Below are positions 43,101-53,524 of a stretch of DNA of 64,000 nt, in pieces. The notes under the pieces were generated by a model. It ran no database searches, was not told the DNA's origin, and saw only the letters and a list, made by a program, of their open reading frames with translations. Each line of letters begins with the position of its first letter. Position 1 is the stretch's first letter. The DNA lies in contig MNCI01023346.1 of assembly GCA_015680685.1 (NCBI GenBank), forward strand, positions 610,916-674,915, written 5' to 3'. Both the position numbers and the translations under genes were made by a program. The DNA is from Gnetum montanum. Taxonomy: Eukaryota; Streptophyta; Gnetopsida; Gnetales; Gnetaceae.

Positions 43101-43733
43101 GTGATATGTTCCAATTTTGAAGTAAACCCTCTCTTCTGTCGTCAATTCACAAAATGCTTTATCCCTACCATAAGCCTTCTCCAACCAATCCTTTCGCACA
43201 TCGGGGTCTGAACGGGTAGATAACCAAGCAAACTAGGGCCCTGTATTCGGAAGTTTTAACACTTCCAAAATGGCCTACGCAGAGAAGTCAATAGTCACAC
43301 CACAAATATTAACAGTGGTGCCTTGCTCCCTATTGTGGCAAAATTGGTACGTCTCTCCTAGGTACCAGGCACCACTTTCAGAGAGCATAGGCCATAAAGG
43401 AGATCCTTTGAGGTGATCCCTAATGGCCTCAGGAGCGAACTCTGTGAATGATTCAAAATTCAACTCTACAATCACCGCAGCGAATGTGGACTTCTCATGG
43501 ATCACCTGAACACAATCTTGGGGCAACATGAGTTTTTGTCCCGGTTCAGGCGCTGTAGTAGCTCCTCCTTCTACTTGCCCGGACCGTCCGGTAGGAGGTT
43601 CGTCTTGTTGAATATTGAATGATTACTCATCCTATTCTACATGTTGTCCGGTAGGACCTTTTCTTCCACCTCTCTGAGCTCGTTTGCTTCCACCTTGGGT
43701 AGGACCTTCCTGTTGTTCGCGTTTCAGGGCCAT
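43101..43733 (-). pseudogene. Extra ORF of C, 5' part (interrupted by D)
   Basis: It starts MALKREQQEGPTQGGSKR at 43733, directly after GATTGCAG on the minus strand. A basic, Gly/Pro-rich N-terminus with two stops near 43625 is followed by the open piece 43529-43275: FAAVIVELNFESFTEFAPEA, LKGSPLWPMLSESGAWYLGE, YQFCHNREQGTTV. The frame continues to SDPDVRKDWLEKA and FKIGTYH, where D is inserted, and resumes at 33914. Joined length is about 1040 codons. F has the same blocks (SPLWPILSNSGEWYLGE). Function is unknown; the domain resembles the plant transposon-protein domain of Athila-type ORFs. Confidence 0.75.
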
Positions 43734-44204
43734 CTGCAATCACACAGGTCAAGCGTTAGTAACGTTATTTTTGAAGTCAAGTTATACCCTACTACTTGCC
43801 TTTATTAATGATCTTATGTTATCACGTGTGATAGTGCCTGAAAGTATGTAATAATGAGTCCTATGACTTAGGTGGTTTCCATTTTTAATTGCTCGGTATA
43901 CCTAAGGGTTAAATGATTTTTGGGCACAATTATTCTAAGTGTTAGAGTTAATTATCTTAATTTATGTCCTTTGGGCGATGATAAATTTCAAAAAATTTAG
44001 GCACTTTTCGGCAAGTGTCCCTCCCCCACGACTAAGCTGAACACTCCAGGTTCAAGTAGGTTCAAATGGAATTAAAATCGGAGTAGCAGCGAGCGAAATA
44101 GAGTGAGAAAAGCAAGGGTCGCTCAATTGCAAGTTACAGAGAAAAATTTCAAAAAATCTCCCCGTGTGAATGAAAAAATGATGCTAAGTGTTGCAGGGGG
44201 ATCA
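43734..44204 (-). other. Leader with putative intron before the C extra ORF
   Basis: The acceptor TGTGTGATTGCAG|ATGG on the minus strand is strong. The conserved leader block GAGTGTTCAGCTTAGTCGTG (about 44045-44025) matches F (GAGTGTTCACCTTAGTCGTG at 61521). A donor candidate is TTAG|GTATAC near 43905. The donor is less certain than the acceptor. Confidence 0.45.
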
Positions 44205-44290
44205 CCTACTTATAGGCGGCAAGGATGTGGTATCGCGTACGCGATATCACGTGGGACGTGATATTGCGTATGCGATATCTCATCCCTAGT
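44205..44290 (-). promoter_or_regulatory. Candidate internal promoter of C (GATATCGCG palindromes + TATA)
   Basis: TATCGCGTACGCGATA (44231-44246) is a perfect 16-base palindrome, next to GCGATATCACGT…ACGTGATATTGC and GCGTATGCGATATC. On the minus strand the TATA-like CCTATAAGTAGG (44216-44205) lies just downstream. The same palindromes stand upstream of the TATA box in the C LTR U3. The extra ORF starts about 470 bases on. Confidence 0.7.
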
Positions 44291-45809
44291 GATGTGAGGC
44301 ACAACAAAAAGACTGAATTTTGAAGGGATTTTCTTGAAATAAACATTGTAAATTGAGGACATTGGCTATTATCAAGGATTCTAGGGTAATTCTATTAATT
44401 CAAAAGGCACAATTAATGATAATGGTGTGGAATTCACCAATAAAACCTTGGGTGGTAAGAAAAAGGGTAGGTAATGGTACATTGGAACGTTAAAATTTAG
44501 AGGGATAATAGTAGGGAAAGAAAATCATTTAAAAATTATGCTGAGGGTAAGAAATGGTGTGTGTGAGCGATGTCATAAGTGAAGATTACAAAAGATTACA
44601 CAAGTGGGTCCTCCCCAAAGCAGGTTTCAACCTATAATGCCCTTGTGTAACCACACTTAAAGTGTCCGTGGGCACTAAAAGGGTGAAATGTAATCCACAC
44701 TTACTCCACAAAATACACACATGTAAATATCATCAGAATGAGATGAAAATTCTATGCTACACGAGACATGAGCTACAATTACACGAACAGTGAGATGAGA
44801 CGAACTATAGAAAGGGATCGTAGAGATTGGGACATGAGGTAATTGACCCAGGACATAATGAATCTTGCATGTAAAGCATGATTAATGTGTTATTAACCCA
44901 TCGTTCCAAGATCAGGACCAAGTCCATTCCTCTAATCAGTGACATCGCATTGTTTCATCCCATGATGAGCAACTATGAGAGTGCCAGAACAACAAGGTGT
45001 ACGATCACTTGGTGTTTTATTCAAGGGAGGAGTGACTTTTGTTTTATGGCACTTTGTTTTTCTTTTTCTTTTCTCTCTTTTTTTTTCTTCATGTATCTTT
45101 TTTTTTTGAATACTAAATCCAGAGAAATCGCCAACCTTCAGGCATGGGTGCATGTATTTCCAGTGGGACCGCCTAGAACAGCGTTTGATTTTTGAGTGCC
45201 CGTTTGATTACTCTTACTCCCATTTTTCATTAAATCTACAAGGATCTTAGTACAACCACGTTGCATGATAACTCCCACAGACGTCACCAAAGAGAATCCG
45301 CAAATCCCCTTGATGTCACACCCTAATCATTTCGTCTTGGTCCATCCTTCTTCATTCTAGATACAATGAATACAAAATGAATTTTAAGTTTTTAAGAATG
45401 TCAAGAATATCACTGTACCCTCGAACAGAACCTCTTTATTTGTAGAATGGGTGAGTGGGTGTAATAGGCTCACTATTCCAAATAATTGACCACTCAAGAC
45501 TTAATAACATAGAATGCACCTCAACCAATGATCCACATGAGTGTTTTATTCGTAGACAAGATTACTTACAAAAACGTAAAAAGAAAAAAACACAAACAGA
45601 TAAAAAGATAAAACAAAAAGTTGAAAAATGAAAAACTAGAAAACAAAAAATTGTAAAATCAAAGAAAATGAAAATGGTTATTAATCCTACTTGTTATTAG
45701 AATGTGGGATATCCCTCATAGCTAAATGGTTGAGGATGGCACAGATTAATAACTGACGGCTGGGATCCTTGCATTTTGAAAGTATTCTAGCTTGGTCATA
45801 TTTACCCCA
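44291..45809 (-). other. Spacer of C
   Basis: Noncoding, with the shared blocks on the minus strand: TTTGGGGAGGACCCAC (about 44622-44607), GGTTACACAAGGGCATTATA (about 44652-44633, like 60925 in F) and AGGGTGTGACATCAAGGGG (about 45332-45313). 45050-45110 is T-rich low complexity. Confidence 0.6.
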
Positions 45810-47678
45810 TTAGGTTTCACACACTTGATTATAATGAGCATAGTGGAGCAATTTATATGATGTAGTTTCCGGATAATGAGTTGACCCCCTATGATATTTG
45901 GGACTGTTAGATGGTATGCAAGGATTGGGTTGTTGCTCTCCATTCCTGTGTTCATTGGGCTGTATTGTTGTTGGAGTGTGAATTGGTGGCCCTGATGAAG
46001 TTACATGAGGCATTGGGTTCGAAGGTAAGGGTGCACCATAGTGTGGGACTTGTGCTGAGTTGGAGGCTGTAGTGACCTCGAAATTGTGTTGTCCCTTCTT
46101 ACGGCTGTGTTTAAAGAAAGGATGCTTTTGATGTTAAGGAGGCTTTTCATTGCTGTTAGTAGTAGTAACACAAGTGTCGTTCATGGGTTGTTGCGGTGGT
46201 GCAGGCACCTTAGGAATAGTTGGTGGTGATGTAGAAGGAGGGAAAGGATGAGAATGTTGAAAGTTAGGAGGTGTATAAAGTGCATAAGGTGGTGGTTGTG
46301 TTGGAGGCATGGGTTGATAGTATTAAGGAGAATGGTACTGTGGTGAGATAGAGTATGTTGGCTTAGTTGGAGAAATAGGATGTTGAACAAAATAAGCGTT
46401 TGGATTCGGATGATATGAAGGGTGTATCCAATCTAAGGGTGGATTCCCCCATGATTGGGATTGTTGCCATTGTGATCGAACATAGTATCTCTGTATGAAC
46501 TCTGGACGTAATGTGTTTCCTCAATGCCCATGTAAATGTAACAATATTGGGCATTGACCCTTGGGGTGATCATACAGGCATATGTTGCATTCATATGTAT
46601 GATTGGTAGTTGAGCTCTTATTTTCCTCATCCCTTCTTTCCGATTGTCTAATGTTTTGTCGTGCTTCTTGGGTTGTCAAAACTCTATCTCCAATAATGTT
46701 GATAAATTCTCCACACTTTTGATACATCCATTCCAACATCTTATTGATCTTTGCCTCGACTTCTTCTAATGTTTGTTGTATAAGCAAAGATGGTTCTTTC
46801 TCCTTGTGATTGGTTGATTTCTCCTTTGTATGATCATGGACCTTTGTTAAGTTTAGCTTTTGGTCCTGTTGATGTTTTTCAACACTCTCCCATTTAGCTA
46901 ATTCTACTTCTTCTCTTGCTACCCGCTTAATAAGCTCTTGGACTCGATGGGTTCATAGTTCGTATAGTTGACCTTGGGCATACATCCCTAAGGTCTCTCT
47001 TGTTTCACTATGTAGCCCATCAATAATATGGTACATTAGCCTGTCCTCAGAAAACCCATGGCCTGGACAGTTGTTTAATAGTGTATAATATCTTTCTAAG
47101 GCCATGTCCAAGGGTTCATGTTGTGCTTGTTTCCATCCTTGGATTTGTTTCCTCAAGGCTGACACTCTTGCGTAGGTTTGATATTTTTCGTTAAAGACCT
47201 CTACCATGGTTGACCAACGTCGTATTGAATTTGGTTTTAACGATCTATACCATACTTTTGCTTGGTCAATGAGTGTCATAGGAAAGAGCTTAATTTTTTG
47301 CCACCCATTATCAATATTATTCCATGTGTAGGCATCGTAGAAGGCTTGTAAATGTTGACTTGGATCTAAGCCATAACCTCCTGAAAATTTAGGGAAGTTG
47401 TTTAAATTGAGCCTGGGTAGATGGCTCTCTTTACGATGCTTACATGAGATTCGAACGGCCTCTTGTAATTGTGTTAAGCTTGTAGTGGCCAGTAGGGGTT
47501 CATCGTCATCGTGTAAGTTATGCTTTTGGGCATTGGGATGATGTTGTTTTCTTTCATGTTTATAGGAAACCCCCACCTCGGGTTGCATACTCCAATCTTC
47601 ATTTTCATATAGTTTGTTGGTTCTCCAATGAACTTCCTCACTAAGTGTGGCATTATCATGTTCTTGTAGGAGAGGCAT
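45810..47678 (-). pseudogene. Gag of C with proline-rich C-terminal tail (few stops)
   Basis: It starts MPLLQEHDNATLSEEVHW at 47678; 241 codons open to 46953. Then DDDEPLLATTSLTQLQEAVR, LNNFPKFSGGYGLDPSQHLQ, the capsid helices (WQKIKLFPMTLIDQAKVWYR, RRWSTMVEVFNEKY, DMALERYYTLLNNCPGHGF, HIIDGLHSETRETLGMYAQG), one stop, a charged helix, and the intact knuckle CNICLYDHPKGQC near 46590-46552. After it comes about 240 residues rich in Pro, His, Asn and Tyr (46500-45810; NPCIPSNSPKYH, HYNQVCET), with three stops or shifts. F has the same tail. This tail stands where protease begins in A and B. Confidence 0.85.
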
Positions 47679-47789
47679 TGTTGTGTGTGAATTTATGTGT
47701 GACTTTTTATAATTACTTCTTTCTTAGATATATATCGTTAAGTCCTATACAACGGCCTTGTATGATATAACTAATCTAGATAACTAGCA

Positions 47790-47811
47790 CCATCCTCGGC
47801 AACGGCACCAA
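47790..47811 (-). other. Primer binding site of C
   Basis: The minus strand reads TTGGTGCCGTTGCCGAGGAT directly after the LTR; one base off the K site in the first 20. Confidence 0.8.
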
Positions 47812-48658
47812 TGATGAGTGACGAGGTACCCCTACACTCAACCATACGAATATGAGCATTTTCACACGCAATTCGGTCGAACTCCGCAGACGGACTAGTT
47901 GTGGCACCTAGATAGTTATCCTTAGGTCGCAGTTCGCTGTCTTCCCACCTGGACTAGTATTATATTTGTCACGTATGGTTTAGTCCAGAGTGAGGTGTAT
48001 GATGTGGTTCCTAATCTAATGCTACTCCTGAAGGTAATGGAAGATAATATTAACTAGCTAAGCTAGGAGAGAAAGGGTAAGAGAATCTAATCTAGCCTAA
48101 GTGCAATGAGCATCCATTCCTTGATCATCCATACACATCTTGGACTCCGTGCACGACTACCACTGGGATTACCAAGTGCAGATCTGAGGTACGCCACTGG
48201 GTTACCAAGTAGTCACACTTAAATGCTCGTAATCAAGTCGTACTCATTCTGAGTTCTAACGTGAGTTAAGGGTAAGAGAAACTAATTAGGAAAGCAGTAA
48301 CTAATAAATAAATAAATAAATAAACAAAGTGAATGCTGCAATGATGAAGTAATCTTGATCTTTATTGCCGATCATATGCGTGTCCAAGTACGTCATACTC
48401 GAATAAAGGATGCCGTACAATTACATTCACCACACTGTGGGCAGACACAGGAAAATAATCTATCTCTGGAGGGATCAAACTACCAGAGTTTCGCTACAAT
48501 ATACTCTATGTTATGAAACAAGGGAGAGCTGCCTCTTATTTATAGACATGGCAACGGACTGCGATATCGCGTATGCGATATCGCGGGGGATGCAATATCG
48601 TGGCAGACGCGATATCGTGTACACGATATCACGGCCCATGCGATATCACATCCCATCA
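47812..48658 (-). repeat. 5' LTR of C
   Basis: 847 bases. U3 on the right holds the perfect 20-base palindrome GATATCGTGTACACGATATC (48611-48630), plus GCGATATCGCGTATGCGATA (from 48561). The TATA box on minus is TCTATAAATAAG (about 48546-48535). Confidence 0.9.
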
Positions 48659-49017
48659 TCACCTTTGGGGCCCATGGACTCCTTAGGTTGACGTTATGCG
48701 AGTAAATAAGGCATGTGCTTGTTATGGGAAACACCTACTTGCATATCCCTTGGTTGGGTTGTTAGGCACCTTAGGCTTAGACATTCTTGTAATCAAAATC
48801 TTTTGTACATCCATCTTTTGCATCCCATCATGTGCTCCTTTACATATTTTGTTTAATAGACATGTTTTGCATTGAATTTTTCAAATTTTGAGCATTCAAA
48901 GATCATATTTAATGATTGTATCATATTCTTGGCTTTTTTTGGATTCCATGAATCTCAAATTCATTAAACAATTCCTCATATTTTTTGAGATATTTAAATT
49001 TTAAAATTTTTACCTAT
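48659..49017 (+). other. Spacer of A, second part
   Basis: It resumes after C with TCACCTTTGGGGCCCATGGA, matching E1 at 11284. It is noncoding and AT-rich. Confidence 0.65.
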
Positions 49018-49100
49018 GGGCCTCATATATGGGGCCCCATTGATGAAGTAGACCCATATATGAGGCCCTATCAATGTAAGGGAAAAATACTATATATAGG
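49018..49100 (+). promoter_or_regulatory. Candidate internal promoter of A (16-bp inverted repeat + TATA)
   Basis: GGGCCTCATATATGGG (49018-49033) and CCCATATATGAGGCCC (49053-49068) form a perfect 16-base inverted repeat with a 19-base loop. TATA-like ACTATATATAGG follows at 49089-49100. Same place and order as in E1 (11611-11709). The loop holds GCCCCATTGATG, a motif also found in the A 3' LTR U3. Confidence 0.7.
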
Positions 49101-49547
49101 CATGACCCCACTTAGAACTTTTTACCATTTCTCACAAACGCCAAGGGAGTTCTTCAAATTTTCTGAGCCCAAAACCTTCCAAAGCCCATAACTTCCACAC
49201 CAGTTATTAAAATCACTTTGTTCTTCGACCTTGTAGTTATCAAAGGTAAGCTCTTCATCGTGGGGCCCACAAATGTGCCATTTTTTATGAAATTTTTTTG
49301 CCATTTTTTCTAACTCCCATGAAGGTTTTACTAAAAAATCAACTATTAAACACTAAATTACAAGAGTTAAACCTTTCTAACAAGCTCTGGTGACAATTAT
49401 AATTAATAATTACTAAAATAATAATAAAATAATCAATCTTCCATGGTCCAACCTTAGCCAAAGTATAACTAACTAATGAGAGAAGGTATTTAAAAATTTA
49501 AAGTTACACATTATATCTACTAATCCATGGATGTGTTGTGATTTTAG
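49101..49547 (+). other. Leader with putative intron of A
   Basis: Donor-like AAAG|GTAAGC at 49242-49251 and acceptor GTGATTTTAG|ATG ending at 49547; putative intron 49246-49547 (302 bases). Confidence 0.5.
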
Positions 49548-52368
49548 ATGATACCAAAAGGAAAGCATACGCAGAAAGTAGGACCTTTCCAACCAAGGGA
49601 GAAATGGCCTAGAATGGGAAGGGGCCAAGAATAGCCCCAAGAATAACCACTCACAACCCATGCCATAGGTCCTCTTAGGAAAGAGGTAGAGGTGGAATCT
49701 ATCAGATAAATTCTAGAATTAGCAGCAACAATAGAACACTCCCATCAGGATGATGCACCAACATAACCAACAAATATTGAGGTGACCTTAATAGAGGCTT
49801 ACCTAAATTAGATCAATTCAAGGGAGGTCCAAAAATTAGTGCTCTAGGAGTTAAACTTTGGTCCTTTCCTAGAGTAAGCACCAAAAGAAGTGCAAGACTA
49901 GCTGAAAGTGTCTCCCATGTGGCCAATCATCACTTTCATCAAGGAGTGGTACATGTGAGAGCCATTCCTTTTTTGGAATAATAGGCAACTTGGATCAATA
50001 GTAAAAATCAAGGACATCTCAATGTCCTACTTAGCGTAAGCCATACTGAGACTCTAATGTAGGTAGATCTTAGCATTAAGAAAGAATGGCATCGACTGTA
50101 AGGAGTTTGGTGTGATTACATCCACAAAGAGGATACATTACAAGATTCTGGCCTTCCACCTCAATCCCATGGTGAGGCCAAGCAAAATCATCATCTTCTT
50201 TGCCTAAGGATGTGTTACTTTGAGTGGAAGATTCCCCGTCAACCTTCTATAGGTGATCTATTTAGAGATGGAGAAGTGATTTAAAGAAAATGAACATGGA
50301 AGGAAGGCACTCCCCTTCTAATGCCTCATCAGGAAACTTGATCAAAGGGGAGGAATAGTACATTATACCAATGATACTGTCAGAGCTATTCTGACCACCA
50401 ACTGGGTGAAAATGATGAAGGATAAGACACCTACAACCACTATCTAAGAAGAGGATTAATGACCACCACCTCTGCCTACCACATAGACAATTGTGCTAGA
50501 CATCGCTACAACTACCCAATGGTTGCACAAGTACCAAGAATGGCTCTTGAGTGAACAAGAGAAAAACGTAGGCACGAGTGGTGGGGACCCATCCATGTAT
50601 AAACTAGCCATGAGTCACCTCAACGAGATGGCCCAAACAATCAGCTTGATGGGTGGAGGTGGATCTATCTTCTCGGCTCAAAGAACACAACTGCTAGTGA
50701 GGTCAAATCTGGGTGCTAGAAAGGTAATAGTATCTCTCATAGAACAATAGCCACTCCTAGAAATCTCTAGAAATGCTACAACCTTCTTGATGCACTTGGA
50801 GGAGGATGAAAGAGCAACAGTATTGGTGATGTAGCACTAAGGATAGTAGATTGCAGTAGAAGTGGTTGTTGACAGTATTGCTGAAATGCTCAATGCACCT
50901 GTAACATCTGCATTAGACATCACTGTATTCAAGGATGTGCAGATGTTTGTAGAAACCACAAGCGGAAAAATAAATGTAGCACAACATGAAGAATTGTTGG
51001 ACCAATTGGTAGGAATTGGGCAACCACTTTTGAATGTCTTCGAGCTTCCGGACAATATTATTACAACCTAGTTGGAGTTGTTAGAGGCAAGGGGAAAGAA
51101 TATCATCTTGGAGGGGAAAATCGAAATAGCCAAGGAGTTAAATGAATGCTTGGCTACTAAAGTTGCCAAATTAAGAGCCTAAATTGCAACTCTTGCATTC
51201 CTCAACCCAACACTAAGAAGAGATGAAGCTATGAAATAGCTTCAGACTAATTAAGAGGGGTTGAGGATGTAATGGAGATGGTGGTATTCTACCAATCCTT
51301 GGCAGAGGTTACACAACACAAGATTTAGAAGACCTTAGATCAAACCCACCAGGAGAATGTATAGTTAACTGTAGAAAACCATCAACTACGAAATGTTAAT
51401 GAGCAGAAGCAATAACTAACTAATTTCATCCATCAATAGTAAGAGTAGCTAGTTAGAGCAAACACAAAATTGAGGAGATTGGTAGGAGAAAATAGAAATC
51501 TCTCCATGGAGAAGGTTTGTGCACTTGATTAAAAACTGTGATTGAGGTAGTTGCCTGAAAATTAGAGGTTTTTAAATTTGAGAGAGTCAAGGACCATTAC
51601 AGAGAACATGTCGATGTACAAAAAGGAGGCAAATGAAAAACACATCCAATTGGAGAAGGAAAAAGTGAATGAAACCCTCCAACAACTCTAGCAAGGAAAA
51701 GAAGTGTGGCAACCCATCATTGATGGGATAGATGCCTACAACAAAGCAAAAATTTGCATGAAGGAGTTGCGAATTGAGAAGATGATGGAGTACATGTAGC
51801 TTGCTAATCTCCATTATGAAAATTTGGCCATGTTGACTATTAAACAGTCATGGTCAGAGCTTGAGAAATAGGTGGCTAGTGCTTATCTATTGTATGAGGT
51901 CGAGTTCAAGCATCACAAAGACACCAAGCAAAAGCTTATGGTGGTAAACGCTAAACTTGAAGTTCTCAAGGCACAATTCATTGATCAACAATCAATTGTC
52001 GAGAACCTAGCCAAGAGGATGAATGACTACCAGGAGCTATAGAATGTAGTTAGGATGTTCAATATTGAATGTAAATAGTTCGTTGCCTGGTTTGTCAATG
52101 TGAAGGAGATGTTCCTGATAATGCCCTATCTATGGAATGTCCCCATTCCAACCCACATTGGTGATGTTGCATGGACTGTGAATGATTCCTAGAGCAAGGA
52201 GGAGAAGATGAAGGCATTACTAAATGCCTTCCACCTTCCACTAGAGGTTGTAGCGACAGCAGGACAACCACAGCAGGATAGCCACAACTGCCTTAGCTAT
52301 CACATGTGCTTGGAGCCAACGAAGGTCCTTCAGAACCTTAGGAGCCTCCACTGCCTAGGATTGTCTGA
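49548..52368 (+). pseudogene. Extra ORF of A (coiled-coil protein), decayed
   Basis: About 940 codons, starting MIPKGKHTQ-like behind the AG acceptor, ending near PPLPRIV with TGA at 52366-52368. Parts: MAPxxR/PxREK basic start; EWYMxEPFLFWN-like near 49945; FHLNPMVRPSKIIIFFA-like (50157-50205); FPVNLL-VIYLEMEK and GRKALPF-CLIRKL (50240-50340), the same Athila-type domain as in E1; then PSMYKLAMSHLNEMAQTISL (50590-50650) and a coiled coil to about 52100 with open pieces 50493-50750 and 50862-51071. The tail repeats the domain YEVEFKHHKDTKQKLMVVNA of E1. Many stops. Confidence 0.65.
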
Positions 52369-52604
52369 TCTTCTCCACTGTCTTCATGTCATTAGAGGAT
52401 GTGTTATCTAGTTTTTATGTAGTCATGTTATAGTATTCAATTTTGTGTTGTGAACATCACAATTTTTTTAATTTGTTGATTTGTACACTTGGGCACTCAG
52501 TTTTGCCAAGTTAATTTGTTTTGTTAAGAGTTAGTTAATAATCCCATACATTTTCAATTTTGTAAGGAAACTTGAGGATAAGTTTTTATTCAGTCATGGG
52601 GGTA
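52369..52604 (+). other. 3' UTR and polypurine tract of A
   Basis: The conserved tail (AATAATCCCATACATT) and PPT ATGGGGGTA at 52596-52604, directly before the LTR. Confidence 0.7.
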
Positions 52605-53524
52605 TGATGAGCATCAAAGTGTCGCATTGACGAGCCCCCATTGATGTAGCCTTGTTGACGGGGCCCCATTTACGTGGTGTTGCCCCATCAATGGGGATGT
52701 GTCAACATAGCATTTTCTATGTCTAAGGGGCCCGTTGACGTAGTCTATTGCAAAAACTATAAATATGAGCTCCCAACCTTATTTATAAATAAATAAGTCA
52801 TAGTAGTAGTCAAACTCTTGTAGTTTTTACATGAAAAAGTTAAATAGTTTCCTGAGTGCTTGCAGTAGGAGTTATTGAGTGTACAAATCTTTATTTGAGC
52901 ACTATTGTACTTGAGCACAATAGTGTGTGTAGTGATAAAGATGAGCTTCTTGATAAGCCTTGTAGTATTTTAGATAGTTTAAGATGTTTTATTTATGCAT
53001 TTAATGCTTCTAGTTATTTATTCAATGTTGTCCAGTAATTAAGCTAATTAAGTGATTAAGTAAGATAAGCTAGATAGATTAAATACATAAGTATGACTGC
53101 TTCAAGTGTAACACATTCGTTTGGTAATCGCAGCAGCATTATTGCTTGATGTGCCCAGTAGTATAGTGCTTGATAACTTAGCAGTGGATACATGGGTTCA
53201 AGACGTGTATGAGAAGTGGGATTGGATGCTTATGTTAGGCCTAGTTAGAGATTAGTTAAATAGTTAAATTAAATTAGTTCCCAATTTACTCCATCCCTCT
53301 CTTTAAGTACCAAAACCATAAAAACATAAAATGATAAAAAATCATATTCCTTGATTACACTTGACCATACCTATGTACTTCACAAGTATAATTGGGAAGA
53401 AAAAGAATGACCATTAGGGCAAGGTTCACTTCCTAGAAGACTAGTGCATGGATTTCGATCAGATTGTGCATGAACACTTTGTGATTCATATGGTTGGTCA
53501 TAGAGGTACCTTCATCACTCATCA
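52605..53524 (+). repeat. 3' LTR of A (also borders remnant H)
   Basis: 920 bases. U3 has inverted CCCCATTGATG (52636-52646) / CATCAATGGGG (52686-52696) and GACGGGGCCCC. TATAAATA is at 52759-52766. It ends ATCACTCATCA. Divergence from 15021-15907 is high, above all in U3. Confidence 0.85.

Larger units (their letters stand above)
30433..48658 (-). mobile_element. Element C: pol-less gag + extra-ORF retrotransposon, nested in A and host of D
   Basis: Minus-strand. LTRs 30433-31250 (3') and 47812-48658 (5'); target duplication TCACT (30428-30432) / TCACC (48659-48663). Without D it is about 9.0 kb: PBS, gag with proline-rich tail, spacer, internal promoter cassette, extra ORF, PPT. There is no protease, RT, RNase H or integrase, and no trace of them between gag (ends 45810) and the spacer, so it must have moved with enzymes from a relative. 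Confidence 0.9.
15021..53524 (+). mobile_element. Element A: Athila-like Ty3/gypsy retrotransposon, split by B and C(D)
   Basis: LTRs are 15021-15907 and 52605-53524. Its own sequence is about 13.3 kb once B (17582-24585) and C (30433-48658) are removed. Order: PBS, gag (two pieces), protease, RT, RNase H, integrase, spacer (two pieces), internal promoter cassette, extra ORF, PPT, LTR. All frames are decayed and the LTRs are well diverged, so it is old. No target duplication is seen, because both outer flanks are other element interiors joined at an LTR. Confidence 0.8.
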
